Below, piece after piece: positions 1 to 10,903 of a DNA stretch of 64,000 nucleotides. The DNA comes from Sesamum alatum (taxonomy: Eukaryota; Streptophyta; Magnoliopsida; Lamiales; Pedaliaceae), in the NCBI GenBank assembly GCA_034509735.1, contig JACGWO010000002.1:29435636-29499635 (forward strand), given 5' to 3'. The translations under genes and the position numbers were made by a program. The notes below the pieces were generated by a model. It worked only from the letters and a program-made list of their open reading frames with translations. It was not told the DNA's origin and made no database searches. Position 1 is the first letter of the stretch. Every line of letters begins with the position of its first letter.

Positions 1-172
1 TAGCACAAGGGAATCAAGATCCGGTGAATTGTGTGGATGATTTAGAGGATTCCTACATTGGGATCTCGGTGGAAAAACATGGAACGACGTGTGTAGCCAA
101 ACGAAGAAATCTACGGTGGGTAAGTAGCGTTTACTATGCTTTCTTCGTTTCAACCCTATGGCCTCCATGAGT
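1..172 (+). repeat. Copia LTR 3' fragment
   Basis: This stretch resembles the R/U5 part of the copia LTRs elsewhere in the window, for example near 55040-55220. It shares the order 'lower-case GTGGATGATTTAGAGG-like' block, a strong splice-donor-like GTAAGT at 120-125, and the marker CCCTATGGCCTCCATGA near 152-168. It is truncated on the left by the window edge. On the right it is fused directly to copia protease sequence, so PBS, leader and gag are missing. Confidence 0.7.
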
Positions 173-316
173 TTGCAATGACTTGCAGGTGCTAAAAAGA
201 AGCAAAAAACTAAGTAAAGGCGAGATAGTCCTAAGGCTTGGCGATAGTAAGGTTGTTGTTGCAGAAGCAGTAGGAACCGTTAGCTTAGTAGTTAGTGATC
301 ATGTTAAGAATTAAAG
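173..316 (+). pseudogene. Copia protease-region scrap
   Basis: The sequence aligns with the part of copia pol just after the protease active site, as at 6020-6160 in element A (KKRSRKL..., GDSKVVVAEAVGTVSLVVSDHV in one frame). The join to the LTR fragment falls in TTTGCAATGA, which occurs in copia pol at this point, so the deletion probably used short homology. The right-hand join to LINE-A falls in GGATTGTAC, shared by both partners. It is non-functional. Confidence 0.65.
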
Positions 317-1053
317 GATTGTACCCTTTCTCCCTGCAAATTGTAAGACCACGGGAGAGTGCACGTAGCTCTGCTTGGACATTTGTGGAGTATCCAAGAG
401 GTTCTTGGAATGCAAGAAGCACCTCACCGGAGTGATCTCTGATAATACCCCCTGCTCCGGAAATTCTTGGATTCCCTTTCGAGGCTCCATCCGTGTTAAG
501 CTTGACCCATCCTTCAGGGAGTTTAGTCCATGTGACAATGACAACTTTTTTTGTGTTTGATCTTAGCTGTTATCTGGATCCTTAATTGAGAAGCTGCAAA
601 TTGGTCACCTTTAATGTGTTCAGGTTTGATGAGGCTACTTTTGTGAAGGAGCTGAATGTGTTTAAGAGTGTTGCGGATGATGGTATCATGTTTAAAGCTA
701 GCCCCATCATGTTTGACTGAGTTGTGAAGTTTCCATATACCCCAACAAATAATGAAGGGTATAACATCCCTCAGGAGTGTCTGGTTGGAGATTCCCATTC
801 TCCAGCTTTGCGTGAAGTAGATGATGTTTTTGGTATGAGGCAATGAGACTTGAAATTTGTCAGCAAAAAACAGCCATGCATCTCTAGAGTGTGGATTTGA
901 AATAAATAGGTGGCTGTTTGTTTCTTCATTTTGGCAGCAGCAACACTTAGATGCCAATGAAATACCTTTGTGTTTGAGTTTGCTGCCTGTAGGCAAACCA
1001 TCTATTGATAAGCATCCACATGAAAATGGACATGGAGGGTGTGAGCAGTGTGG
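317..1053 (-). pseudogene. LINE-A 3' end: zf-RVT and RNase H domains
   Basis: The minus strand encodes the C-terminal part of a plant L1-like ORF2. From 1053 down there is a reverse-transcriptase zinc-binding domain (SIFMWMLINR, then a frame change, LPTGSKLKHKGISLASKC, CCCQNEETNSHLF, PFIICWGIWKLHN). From about 556 to 317 there is an RNase H domain (GWVKLNTDGASKGNP, GAGGIIRD, QAELRALSRGL). The RNase H ends early at the junction with copia scrap, and no poly-A tail is seen. Frame changes occur near 1000 and 560. It is contiguous with 10904-16000; copia A was inserted between them. Confidence 0.85.
1049..1053. repeat. Target-site duplication of element A (left)
   Basis: TGTGG lies immediately before the LTR start TGTTGGAATAGG and is repeated exactly at 10899-10903 after the 3' LTR. 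Five base pairs is the usual Ty1/copia duplication. Confidence 0.9.
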
Positions 1054-2694
1054 TGTTGGAATAGGTGACCAGAAAGCCAATAGGTTTGGTAATTTGTAAC
1101 CTATCCGACAACTTGATGTGAATGTCATATTATTATGTGATGAATAAGATGAGTGTTCGCCACCAATGGTACCTTCTTTGTTGCGCTCATCTTACATTTG
1201 TTAAAACGGTGTTTAACTTATATCGCAACAAAGCCCACAGACCATGGATAACAACTCATGCAGTTGGGCCACGCATTGGATGGTGGTCATGAAACCAACT
1301 GATTAAGAGTTGGGTCTGAAACGTTCCAAGTCGAGGACCTCGAGACAGGGCATCGAGAGTCCTATTGAGACTTGCGTCAAGAGTTGTGTTCATTGGATGA
1401 GTGCCGTGTTTCATCGGCGACAGGCGTGGGACGCCTACACGATCTTGATAGGTTGGTCGACTGGGGTCGAGCCGACTGGACTGACTCGGGGATCATCATA
1501 TGGAAGCCTTGGAGGCTTGGTCAGTATGATTGGTTTTCCCCGGTTCTGATAGTACGGGAGTAATCCTCAGACTTGAGGGATCATGGCAGTCGCGTGCACA
1601 GGACGGCTGTATCTTGGATCTGGCGAGAGGTAATCATTCTGTAAGATGATTATCATAAGCCTTGTCTAGTGCAGTCAGAATGTGTAGCGAGGACGGTGGA
1701 TTCCAAGGAGAGGATCTGTCCCCTGTCAGTATGTGACAGAGGTATCTCCTATGCACTCGGAGACAAGTTCATGCTGTTTGAAGCTGTGGCCACAGTGGTT
1801 GGTCGAACAGGGAATGGTTTCCTGTGTCGATGCAATGAAGCATACGTGGTCTCGAGTATTAAGCATAGATGCCTAGTCAAGGATGGGAACCGACGCCCAA
1901 TTCCATACCCTAGACTAAGGCCGGGAGACGGTAGATGGAAGGATCGTACCCGTACGGAATCGGCGCCTAAATGTTCATGCCAATTCACCTAGTCTCTAGT
2001 GCCATGGACCGTTGCTAGACAGCCACCCATGGTAACGGGCCCTTGTGGGACACGGACCCAAGTCTAGCTGAGGGTGAACCTAAAGGGTCACACACAAATC
2101 ACCGAGGAGGTTGAGAGATCGACTTGTAGTCAATCTCGAAGGATAAAATAAGTAATTGGATTACTTAAGGGAAAGTCCATTGGATGGACGGGCCGATATT
2201 GTATCGGGCTTTCATTTAATCGGTAAATTGGATTTTCGATTAAATATGGAAAGTTGAGATGATGAGACGTTGGATCTTTTAATTAGATTAAAAGATCAAC
2301 GGGAATAATTTAAGTGGACATTAAATTGGATTTAATATTGGGTTCGTCGCAATTGGATTACGATAAAACCCGGTCCGTTAAATTATACCCGAGAGGAGAA
2401 ATAATTCCTAATTTGGAATGGGAAGAGGTTGGACTTTCTTTCCTTAATCAAACATGGCCGACATGCTCCCTTGGAGGAAGCAAAATCAGCCATGTTTCAT
2501 GCTAGGTGGTATGTTGACTTGTCTCTTTTGGAAAGAGACAAATCAACTCCAATCAAGCTCTTCCCTTTTGGTATGATTTGATCATACCATAAATTTTGGT
2601 AGGCTTGATTGAAGAATTGATGGTGATTGATTGGAATGAATCTAGACATCCTTGGATGAACCTAGACACATTCCAATAATCACATTAATTATGT

Positions 2695-2702
2695 ATATAT
2701 AT
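2695..2702 (+). promoter_or_regulatory. Putative TATA box of element A LTR
   Basis: TATATATA lies in an AT-rich segment upstream of a CT-rich (Y-patch-like) tract at about 2765-2820. The copy in the 3' LTR is at 10313-10320. Position fits a U3/R boundary, but the start site is inferred. Confidence 0.5.
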
Positions 2703-3044
2703 TAGAATATACAACACCAAGCATAAGTGATTCATTATTCATCTTTTTCTAGGAAAAAGAGAAGACAAAAATCCTCTCCTCTCTCTCAATTTTCGTGCTC
2801 CCTCCCTCTCTTACACTTGTGTTCTTCACTTGATTTTGAATCAAGAAGAAGAACAAAGTAAGTTTAAGAGAACACTTCTCTTAAACCGATTCCTTCCTAA
2901 ACCCGTTCTTTTCTAGCAAGAAGAACGTGTGTTTCTTCCGGTGTGGTGTGGATCACCTTTGGAGAATCCATACGTTTGGATTTCGTGAGCATTCCGGAGA
3001 AGGAACAACGCAAGTAGTCGGGAGCATACGCTAAACAATCAAAG

Positions 3045-3050
3045 GTAACG
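3045..3050 (+). other. Putative 5' splice site in the LTR
   Basis: AAAG|GTAACG is a good plant donor. Equivalent donors lie at the same place in other LTRs: 120-125 GTAAGT, 35511 GTAGGT, 43172 GTAGGT, 55164 GTAGGT, 60076 GTAGGT, and on the minus strand 46737-46742 GTAGGT and 25512-25517 GTAACG. The matching acceptor would be at 5078-5079. Confidence 0.45.
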
Positions 3051-3266
3051 GTTTATTACGCTTTGATTGATTTCATTTATATATCTATGCCCTATGTGCT
3101 TAAAATATATGTTTTAATATTTACACATCCTACATCGAACGCCCGGTTGAGCACCCAAGGGTACACCCCTTGGGATTCGCGTATTTTGAATTTGATTTAA
3201 ATTTATGCACTTTCTCATTTTTCTCGCTTCTGCTCGCGCTCCCGGCGGATCCGCTTGTCCTTCAAG

Positions 3267-3280
3267 TGGTATCAGAGCCC
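3267..3280 (+). other. Primer-binding site (initiator Met tRNA)
   Basis: TGGTATCAGAGCCC matches the complement of the 3' end of plant initiator methionine tRNA, the usual copia primer. It begins two bases after the LTR end. Confidence 0.92.
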
Positions 3281-3552
3281 GGTTCGATGTAAGGGGCATA
3301 GATCTATGTGTTTGGCATGATCTACTCGCTTTTAAATGGCTTTATTGGCATGTTAGATTACGTAAATATATGAATAATATGATGATTCAATTGTTTGGAT
3401 TTAATGGACTTTTGGCATGCTTAATTTTGTTAGATTGGATCTAAAATTGCATGCTTATTTTCAGAATAATATTAATTTTATTGTGCTGAAAAAGTTTTGA
3501 AAAATAAAAAAATAAAAAAAAAAGGAAAATTTTGGTCGGGCCGGCAGTGGCC

Positions 3553-3604
3553 GCGCGCAGGCGGGCGCCTGCGCGCAGGGCGCGCAGGCTTGCTGCCTGC
3601 GCGC
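3553..3604 (+). repeat. Two perfect GC hairpins in leader of A
   Basis: Hairpin 1 pairs GCGCGCAGGC (3553-3562) with GCCTGCGCGC (3567-3576) around loop GGGC. Hairpin 2 pairs the same 10-mer (3580-3589) with its complement (3595-3604) around loop TTGCT. These are the short version of the larger arrays in elements B, C, D and F. Confidence 0.85.
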
Positions 3605-4975
3605 GCGCGCTCGCTGCCCTGTGCGCGCGGCCGGCCGGCCAGCACAACGGCTGGGCCGTTTTGTGCCGTTTTTCGACTTTTTCCGGAAAATTCGATTTTC
3701 TGTATTTTCTGCACAATATTCTGAAAATATGTTAATTTTGCATTTTTAATTTTGGGATAATTGAATTATTCCTTGAATTAAATTTGCTTAATTTATTTGG
3801 GATTAATACATGCATTGGATGCATTATGTAAAATGTCCATTAAATTTGAAATTTGAATTTTGCATATTATTTATATATTTATGCTTTTGTGATGTTGGAC
3901 ATCACTTGGGCATTTGGAATCTCCATTGGTTATTTATTGCATGATTATTTGGAATAATTATGTTATATGTGAGTTGATGGAATCAACATGGGATGATCAC
4001 AAAGCCCTAGACTTTATGTATGGATGAATGAATGTTTATTTATTTTCTGTTGGGTGGGCCTGCGTGCCTCTTGTTTTTGGGGCTATCATCTCCCGTATTT
4101 TCAGCCTATGATGTTAAGGCTTGTTTTCTTTATTACCGATGTATTACTTTCAGTTGTAATGAGAGTAGATAGGATTGGTGAGGTTTCAATTTTAACAAGC
4201 AATTGGAGTCGGAGACCCCAAGGAGGAGCATCAAGGCGTGAAACAAGAGCACTACAAGGCCCATTGGAATGACAATGGGTATATTACTATTGTAATAATT
4301 TAGGACCACCTTAGACAGACCATAGACTCACTGCGGGCTCAGTGGGTCGCATAGGTTGGGCTTGTGATCATCCTAACAGGGGTATGCTATGTTTTATGCA
4401 TGCGGCGTTTTTTTATTTATCGCTTCAAATATTGGATATTTATGCATGCTAAAACACAATAATGTGATGAGGTCTCGGTCACACACAAACTCTCATTTGG
4501 TTGGACCAAATTAAATATTAGGCCTAGAACGGACTTGGATCAAAATGGTATTTTGGTCTGTCCGAGCCTTCCATCCACAGCAATGTGGTGAGGAAGCTAC
4601 CACTACCCAAGTGTGGTCTCACGAGTCGTGGCACACTTGGACTAGGGGAAAGCTGCACTATTGTTGTGAACAAAAAGACTGCGCTCGCTGTTTCCCTGTC
4701 TCACGAGTCGTGGGGGGCGACAGTTTGAGGCATGATTTGGTTGATGGGTCGGGCCCAACACTGAGTAACATGGTTCGCTTGGAGTCCTCGGGACCATGTG
4801 AATAGGTGAGGCAAAATATCTTGGGAATCTCATTGGATGAGAATGATATTGGATATCTCCCACAAGGTCTTCTTCATGTGAATCGTAAAAGCGGGGCATG
4901 GAGATTACGCTTGTGGATCCCAAGCCCACTAGGAAATGGTTTCCCGAAACTCCGCTTGAGAGTGGCGGACTTTCG

Positions 4976-4983
4976 TATAAATA
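4976..4983 (+). promoter_or_regulatory. Conserved TATAAATA upstream of gag
   Basis: CGTATAAATAGTGGGAG occurs 106-116 nt before the gag ATG in all five copies: A 4976, B 33542, C 37849, F 62421, and D on the minus strand at 52204-52211. It could be an internal promoter or a structural leader motif. Confidence 0.5.
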
Positions 4984-5045
4984 GTGGGAGGGTTAAAGAC
5001 TAAAAGACCAAGTCTTCAACTTGAACAATAATATTACCATCATCT

Positions 5046-5079
5046 GCTAATTTCTGCTTTACATTTTTTAATAATGTAG
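5046..5079 (+). other. Putative 3' splice site before gag
   Basis: A CTAAT branch-point-like sequence (5047-5051), a T-rich tract and GTAG ending at 5079 lie two bases before the gag ATG at 5082. The equivalents end at 33649 (B), 37954 (C) and 62524 (F), and the sequence is also kept in D. Confidence 0.5.
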
Positions 5080-5081
5080 AT

Positions 5082-8000
5082 ATGTCTAAGAACCCGTTAA
5101 CCATGATTCTTGAGACTAAATTCAACGGAACGAACTACTCGGACTGGCTGAGAAACCTGAGGATTGTCCTCGATTTCGAGAACCAAGGCTACGTCTTGGA
5201 CGAGCCGCCACCGAGCGACTTACCGGAGGGGTCCACGCCTGAAGAATGTTTGACGTTCGAGAAATGGCATGAGGACAACCGGAAAGTACGCAGTATCATA
5301 CTGGCTTCGATGTCTAACGACATCCAGAAGCAGTATGAGAGGCTGGACAACGTCTCCGCCACAATGCTCCGCATGAACGAGGTTTATGCGGTTCCGGATA
5401 GGCATATTAGATATGCCGCCACAAAAGCATTCTTTGGCACCAAGCTCGCTGAAGGAGCTTCTGTACAGAGTCATGGGGTCAGGATGCTCTCCCTAGTGGA
5501 GAAACTCGAGGACGTTAAAGCTGGGCTTAACAATGACACGTACATTGACGTGATCTTCCATTCGCTTCCTCCATCCTATGACCCGTTTGTTGTAAACTAC
5601 AACATGAACGGGCTTGAGAAGTCTATTCATGAGTTGATCAACATGCTGGTCCAATATGAGGCAATGACCCACAAGTCGGTGCCGGCGGTATTGATAGGAG
5701 AGGCTTCGACCTCCAAGGCGAATGGCAAGAGGGCCGGACGCTGGAAGAGGAAGAAGGGCAAAGGGAAGACGGTTGTGGCCCCTGCTCACGCTCCGGGCGT
5801 CCCTGTTGCTTCGGTTGGACCGAGCAAAGGGAAAGGGAAGGCCCGTGGTTCTCAGCGGTCCAAGGAAAATGATGTCTACATGCATTGCCAAGGGAAAGGG
5901 CATTGGAAGAGGGACTGCCCACAACTCCTCTCCAACCCAGGTGTGTTTGTGGTTGAAGTTAATATGATTACTAATTCTGCTTCATGGGTATTGGATACCG
6001 GGTGTGGTGCTCACATCTGCAATGATTTGCAGGCACTGCAAAGAAGCAGAAGGCTAACCAAGGATGAGATGATCCTGAGGCTAGGCGATGGCAAGGCCGT
6101 TGCTGCGGAGGCCGTAGGATCACTAGAGTTAGCCATTAGTAGTCATGTTAGGATTGTACTGAACGACTGTTTCTATGTACCTAGCATGATCAAAAACATT
6201 GTTTCCATCCCGGTTCTTGATAAGGAGGGATATGAATTTACCATCAATAAAAACAGTTTTTTCATTATCAAAGATGGTATTTCTCATTTGCTTGGTACAT
6301 TGGTCAACGGTCTGTACATACTTCAACAGTCTAATTGGATTATGACTGCAGAACACAAACGAAAACGTGATGATCATAATAACGCACAGATATGGCATGC
6401 GAGGTTAGGTCATATCTCTAAAGATAGGATAAGAAGGTTGGTGGACTCAAAGAGTCTAGAGATAGACGATTTGGACAACCTACAGACCTGCGAATCCTGT
6501 CTAAAGGGAAAGATGACCAAGAAACCCTTTGTTGGACAAAGTACGCTGGCCAGTGGTCTGTTGGATTTGATCCATACAGATGTCTGTGGTCCACTAAATA
6601 CTCAGACTAGAGGTGGGTACTCGTACTTCATAACCTTTACCGATGATCACTCACGGTATGGCTATGTTTACCTGATGAGGTACAAGTCTGAAGCCTTTGG
6701 AAGGTTTAAGGAATACAGACTTGAAGTAGAGAACCAAACCGGTCGAAAGATCAAAGCCCTTCGGTCGGACCGAGGTGAAGAGTATTTGAGTGGTGAGTTT
6801 ACTGATTATCTAAAAGAGAATGGGATTCTCTCTCAGTGGACCCCTCTTGGAACACCGCAGCTTAATGGTGTGTCTGAAAGGAGGAATCGGACCTTGTTGG
6901 ACATGGTCCGATCCATGATGAGTTTTACCGAACTACCCCTTTCCTTCTGGGGATACGCTCTTGAGACGGCGGCCAAAGTTTTGAACTTAGCGCCATCTAA
7001 AAGGGTATCCCAGACGCCATATAAGATATGGCATGGCAAGCTTGCCTCCTACAAATACTTGAAAGTGTGGGGTTGCCCCGCATATGTCAAGAGATTAGTG
7101 GGAGATAAACTGGACTCGAGGTCTAGTTTATGCAGGTTCATCGGCTATCCGAAAGAAACTGCGGGGTATTATTTCTATGATCCCTCCGAGCAAAAGTTTT
7201 TTGTCTCGCGAAACGCAGTGTTCTTGGAAAAAGGTTTTCCATCGGATAGTCGACGCGATGAGGTACTCCTTGAGGAATCAAGTGAGGTACCCCATGAGGC
7301 GGCAGTGACATCTGAGCCAGTGGTTCCCACTGATATTGTTCCAGTCCTCCATAGGTCGGCCAGAGTATCCCATGCACCTGATAGGTATGGATTTTTGGGC
7401 CTGACCGGTCAGTTGGATAATGATCCAAAGACGTACGGAGAAGCGATGTCGGACATCAATTCGGACAAGTGGCTTGAGGCCATGAAATCCGAGATGGACT
7501 CGATGGGTACAAACAAGGTTTGGACCCTAGCAGATCCACCAAAAGGGGTTAAACCCGAAGCTGGAACATACGTTTTGATGAAGTCATACGGGGATATGAT
7601 TTCATCAAGAACGAGTCCGATCCTTGTTTATACAAGAAGATCAGTGGGAGCTCAATTGCGTTTCTGGTGTTTTACGTGGATGACATCTTGCTCATTGGGA
7701 ATGATGCTAAGATGTTGGGTACCACTAAAGCTTGGTTGTCAATGCAATTCTCCATGAAGGATATGGGCAAGGCATCCTACATCCTTGGCATCAAGATCTA
7801 TAGGGATAAATCTAGAAGGATGTTAGGAATGGCCCAGTCCTCGTATATTGAGAAAGTCTTGAAGAGATTCAAGATGGAGAACTCAAAATGAGGATTCTTT
7901 CCTATGAGGCATGGAATTAAGTTATCCAAGAAGCAGTCTCCTAAGACTGATGAGGAGTTTAAAAGGATGTTGGACATCCCCTATGCTTTAGTCGTAGGCA

Positions 8001-8640
8001 GCATACGGTATGCCATTCAGTGCACAAGACCTGATGTGGCTTTCGCTTTTAGCGTAACTAGCCGATATCAGTCGTGTGCCGGGGAGGCACACTGGAGTGC
8101 AGTCAAGACTATCCTAAAGTACCTGAAAAGGACTCAGGACATGTTCTTGAACTACGGCGGTGGAGAGTTGATACTGGAAGGCTATAGCGACGCTAGCTTC
8201 CAGTCGGATGACGATGATGCCAAGTCTCAGTATGGTTATGTATTCAGACTTAATGGTGGCGTGGTTACTTGGAAGGGTTCCAAGCAGGCTACCACAGCGG
8301 ACTCCACCATAGAGTTTTGAATACATAGCGGCTTCGGAAGCTGCTAAGGAGTGGTTTGGTTGATGAGCTACATCCAAGGGTTGGATGTAACACCTAGCAT
8401 TGCTAAGCCTGTAATTATCTTTTATGATAACAACGAGGCTATAGCGCTAGCAAAGGAACCGAGATCTCATCACGATCCAAGCATATTCTTAGACGCTACC
8501 ATCTACTTAGAGAGATGGATAGCAGGACTGACGTTCGGTTGGACCGAGTCAGCTCCGCAGAAAACATAGCAGATCCACTTGCTAAGCCCATGTCGCAAGT
8601 TGCCCATACTCACCATCTGAATAAGAGGTTCGAGGTCAAT
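5082..8640 (+). pseudogene. Element A gag-pol polyprotein, RT-deleted
   Basis: The first 891 codons (5082-7757) read in one frame. They hold copia Gag (MSKNPLTMILETKFNGTNYSDW...), a zinc knuckle near residue 267, protease WVLDTGCGAHICNDLQ near residue 304, GAG-pre-integrase WHARLGHI near 438, and integrase with catalytic Asp in HTDVCGP, Asp in LRSDRGEEY and Glu in GVSERRN. The first zinc-knuckle Cys is Tyr (TAC at 5877-5879). About 340 bp of RT, including the DVKTAFLNG Asp, is missing at about 7557. After that the frame shifts, the YVDDILLIG box reads in another frame (7667-7891), and CGA has become TGA at 7889. RNase H is in 7904-8320 and 8351-8569 with one more frameshift. Confidence 0.93.
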
Positions 8641-8659
8641 GGGTGATTGGCTTTAGGTC

Positions 8660-8670
8660 AAGTGGGAGAT
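8660..8670 (+). other. Polypurine tract of element A
   Basis: AAGTGGGAGAT directly precedes the 3' LTR TGTTGG. This is the expected plus-strand primer, and the same sequence precedes the 3' LTR of C (41413-41423). Confidence 0.88.
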
Positions 8671-10898
8671 TGTTGGAATAGGTGACCAGAAAGCCAATAG
8701 GTTTGGCAATTTGTAACCTATCCGACAACTTGATGTGAATGTAATATTATTATGTGATGAATAAGATGAGTGTTCGTCACCAATGGTACCTTCTTTGTTG
8801 TGCTCATCTTACATTTGTTAAAACGGTGTTTAACTTATATCGCAACAAAGCCCACAGACCATGGATAACAACTCATGCAGTTGGGCCACGCATTGGATGG
8901 TGGTCATGAAACCAACTGATTAAGAGTTGGGTCTGAAACGTTCCAAGTCGAGGACCTCGAGACAGGGCATCGAGAGTCCTATTGAGACTTGCGTCAAGAG
9001 TCGTGTTCATTAGATGAGTGCCGTGTTTCATCGGCGACAGGCGTGGGACGCCTACACGATCTTGATGGGTTGGTCGACTGGGGTCGAGCCGACTGGACTG
9101 ACTCACGGGGATCATCATATGGAAGCCTAGGAGGCTTGGTCGGTATGATTGGTTTTCCCCGGTTCCGATAGTACCGGAGTAATCCTCAGACTTGAGGGAT
9201 CATGGCAGTCGCGTGCACAGGACGGCTGTATCTTGGATCTGGCGAGAGGTAATCATTCTGTAAGATGATTATCATAAGCCTTGTCCAGTGCAGTCAGAAT
9301 GTGTAGCGAGGACGGTGGATTCAAAGAAGAGGATCCGTCCCCTGTCAGTATGTGACAGAGGTATCTCCTATGCACTCGGAGACACGTTCATGCTGTTTGA
9401 AGCTGTGGCCACAGTGGTTGGTCGAACAGGGAATGGTTTCCTGTGTCGACGCAATGAAGCATACGTGGTCTTGAGTATTAAGCATAGATGCCTAGTCAAG
9501 GATGGGAACCGACGCCCAATTCCATACCCTAGACTAAGGCCGGGAGACGGTAGACGGAAGGATCGTACCCGTACGGAATCGGCGCCTAAATGTTCACGCC
9601 AATTCACCTAGTCTCTAGTGCCATGGACCGTTGCTAGACGGCCACCCATGGTAACGGGACCTTGTGGGACACGGGCCCAAGTCTAGCTGAGGGTGAACCT
9701 AAAGGGTCACACACAAATCACCGAGGAGGTTGAGAGATCGACTTGGAGTCAATCTCGAAGGATAAAATAAGTAATTGGATTACTTAAGGGAAAGTCCATT
9801 GGATGGACGGGCCGATATTGTATCGGGCTTTCATTTAATCGGTAAATTGGATTTTCGATTAAATATGGAAAGTTGAGATGATGAGACGTTGGATCTTTTA
9901 ATTAGATTAAAAGATCAACGGGAATAATTTAAGTGGATATTAAATTGGATTTAATATTGGGTTCGTCGCAATTGGATTACGATAAAACCCGGTCCGTTAA
10001 ATTATACCCGAGAGGAGAAATAATTCTTAATTTGGAATGGGAAGAAGTTGGACTTCTTTCCTTAATCAAACATGGCCGACATGCTCCCTTGGAGGAAGCA
10101 AAATCAGCCATGTTTTATGCTAGGTGGTATGTTGACTTGTCTCTTTTGGAAAGAGACAAATCAACTCCAATCAAGCTCTTCCCTTTTGGTATGATTTGAT
10201 CATACCATAAATTTTGGGTAGGCTTGATTGAAGAATTGATGGTGATTGATTGGAATGAATCTAGACATCCTTGGATGAAGCTAGACACATTCCAATAATC
10301 ACATTAATTATGTATATATATTAGAATATACAACACCAAGCATAAGTGATTCATTATTCATCTTTTTCTAGGAAAAAGAGAAGACAAAAATCCTCTCCTC
10401 TCTCTCAATTTTCGTGCTCCCTCCCTCTCTTACACTTGTGTTCTTCACTTGATTTTGAATCAAGAAGAAGAACAAAGTAAGTTTAAGAGAACACTAATTC
10501 ATAGTGTTCTTCTCTTAAACCGATTCCTTCCTAAACCCGTTCTTTTCTAGCAAGAAGAACGTGTGTTTCTTCCGGTGTGGTGTGGATCACCTTTGGAGAA
10601 TCCATACGTTTGGATTTCGTGAGCATTCCGGAGAAGGAACAACGCAAGTAGCCGGGAGAATATGCTAAACAATCAAAGGTAACGGTTTATTACGCTTTGA
10701 TTGATTTCATTTATATATCTATGCCCTATGTGCTTAAATATATGTTTTAATATTTACACATCCTACATCGAACGCCCGGTTGAGCACCCAAGGGTACACC
10801 CCTTGGGATTCGCGTATTTTGAATTTGATTTAAATTTACGCACTTTCTCGTTTTTCTCGCTTCCGCTCGCGCTCCCGGGCGGATCCGCTTGTCCTTCA
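8671..10898 (+). repeat. Element A 3' LTR
   Basis: The 2228 bp LTR starts TGTTGGAATAGG and ends GTCCTTCA, followed by TSD TGTGG. Relative to the 5' LTR it carries a small insertion at about 10494-10511 that makes a short inverted repeat (ACACTAATTCATAGTGT), plus scattered substitutions. Confidence 0.92.
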
Positions 10899-10903
10899 TG
10901 TGG
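10899..10903. repeat. Target-site duplication of element A (right)
   Basis: TGTGG directly follows the 3' LTR and matches 1049-1053. LINE-A resumes at 10904. Confidence 0.9.

Larger units (their letters stand above)
1054..3264 (+). repeat. Element A 5' LTR
   Basis: The 2211 bp LTR starts TGTTGGAATAGG and ends CTTGTCCTTCA, two bases before the PBS. It contains a TATATATA box at 2695-2702 followed by a CT-rich tract, and a splice-donor-like AAAGGTAACG at 3041-3050. It lacks the palindromic W-box array found in the other copia LTRs. The 107-codon open frame at 1669-1992 is not judged to be a gene. Confidence 0.92.
3265..5081 (+). other. Element A untranslated leader
   Basis: The stretch between PBS and gag has no plausible gene. 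It holds a GC-rich hairpin pair (3553-3604), two CTCACGAGTCGTG motifs (4618-4630 and 4700-4712), TATAAATA at 4976-4983 and an acceptor-like TTTTTTAATAATGTAG ending at 5079. Many short upstream AUGs would block scanning from the LTR start, which argues for leader removal or an internal start. Confidence 0.75.
1054..10898 (+). mobile_element. Complete Ty1/copia element A inserted in LINE-A
   Basis: The element has LTRs at 1054-3264 and 8671-10898, a primer-binding site at 3267, a 1.8 kb leader, a gag-pol frame at 5082-8640, a polypurine tract at 8660 and TSD TGTGG on both sides. By eye the two LTRs differ at about 36 positions plus a few indels, roughly 1.7 percent, so the insertion is fairly recent. 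It cannot move by itself: the reverse transcriptase has lost about 340 bp and downstream frames carry stops. It belongs to the same broad family as B, C, D and F, but its LTR is a different subfamily. Confidence 0.95.

Noticed and set aside
1669..1992. 107-codon frame present twice (also 9288-9611)
   Set aside because: Both lie at the same place in the two LTRs of element A, so the repeat is LTR identity. No known domain, and related LTRs of other copies do not keep it.
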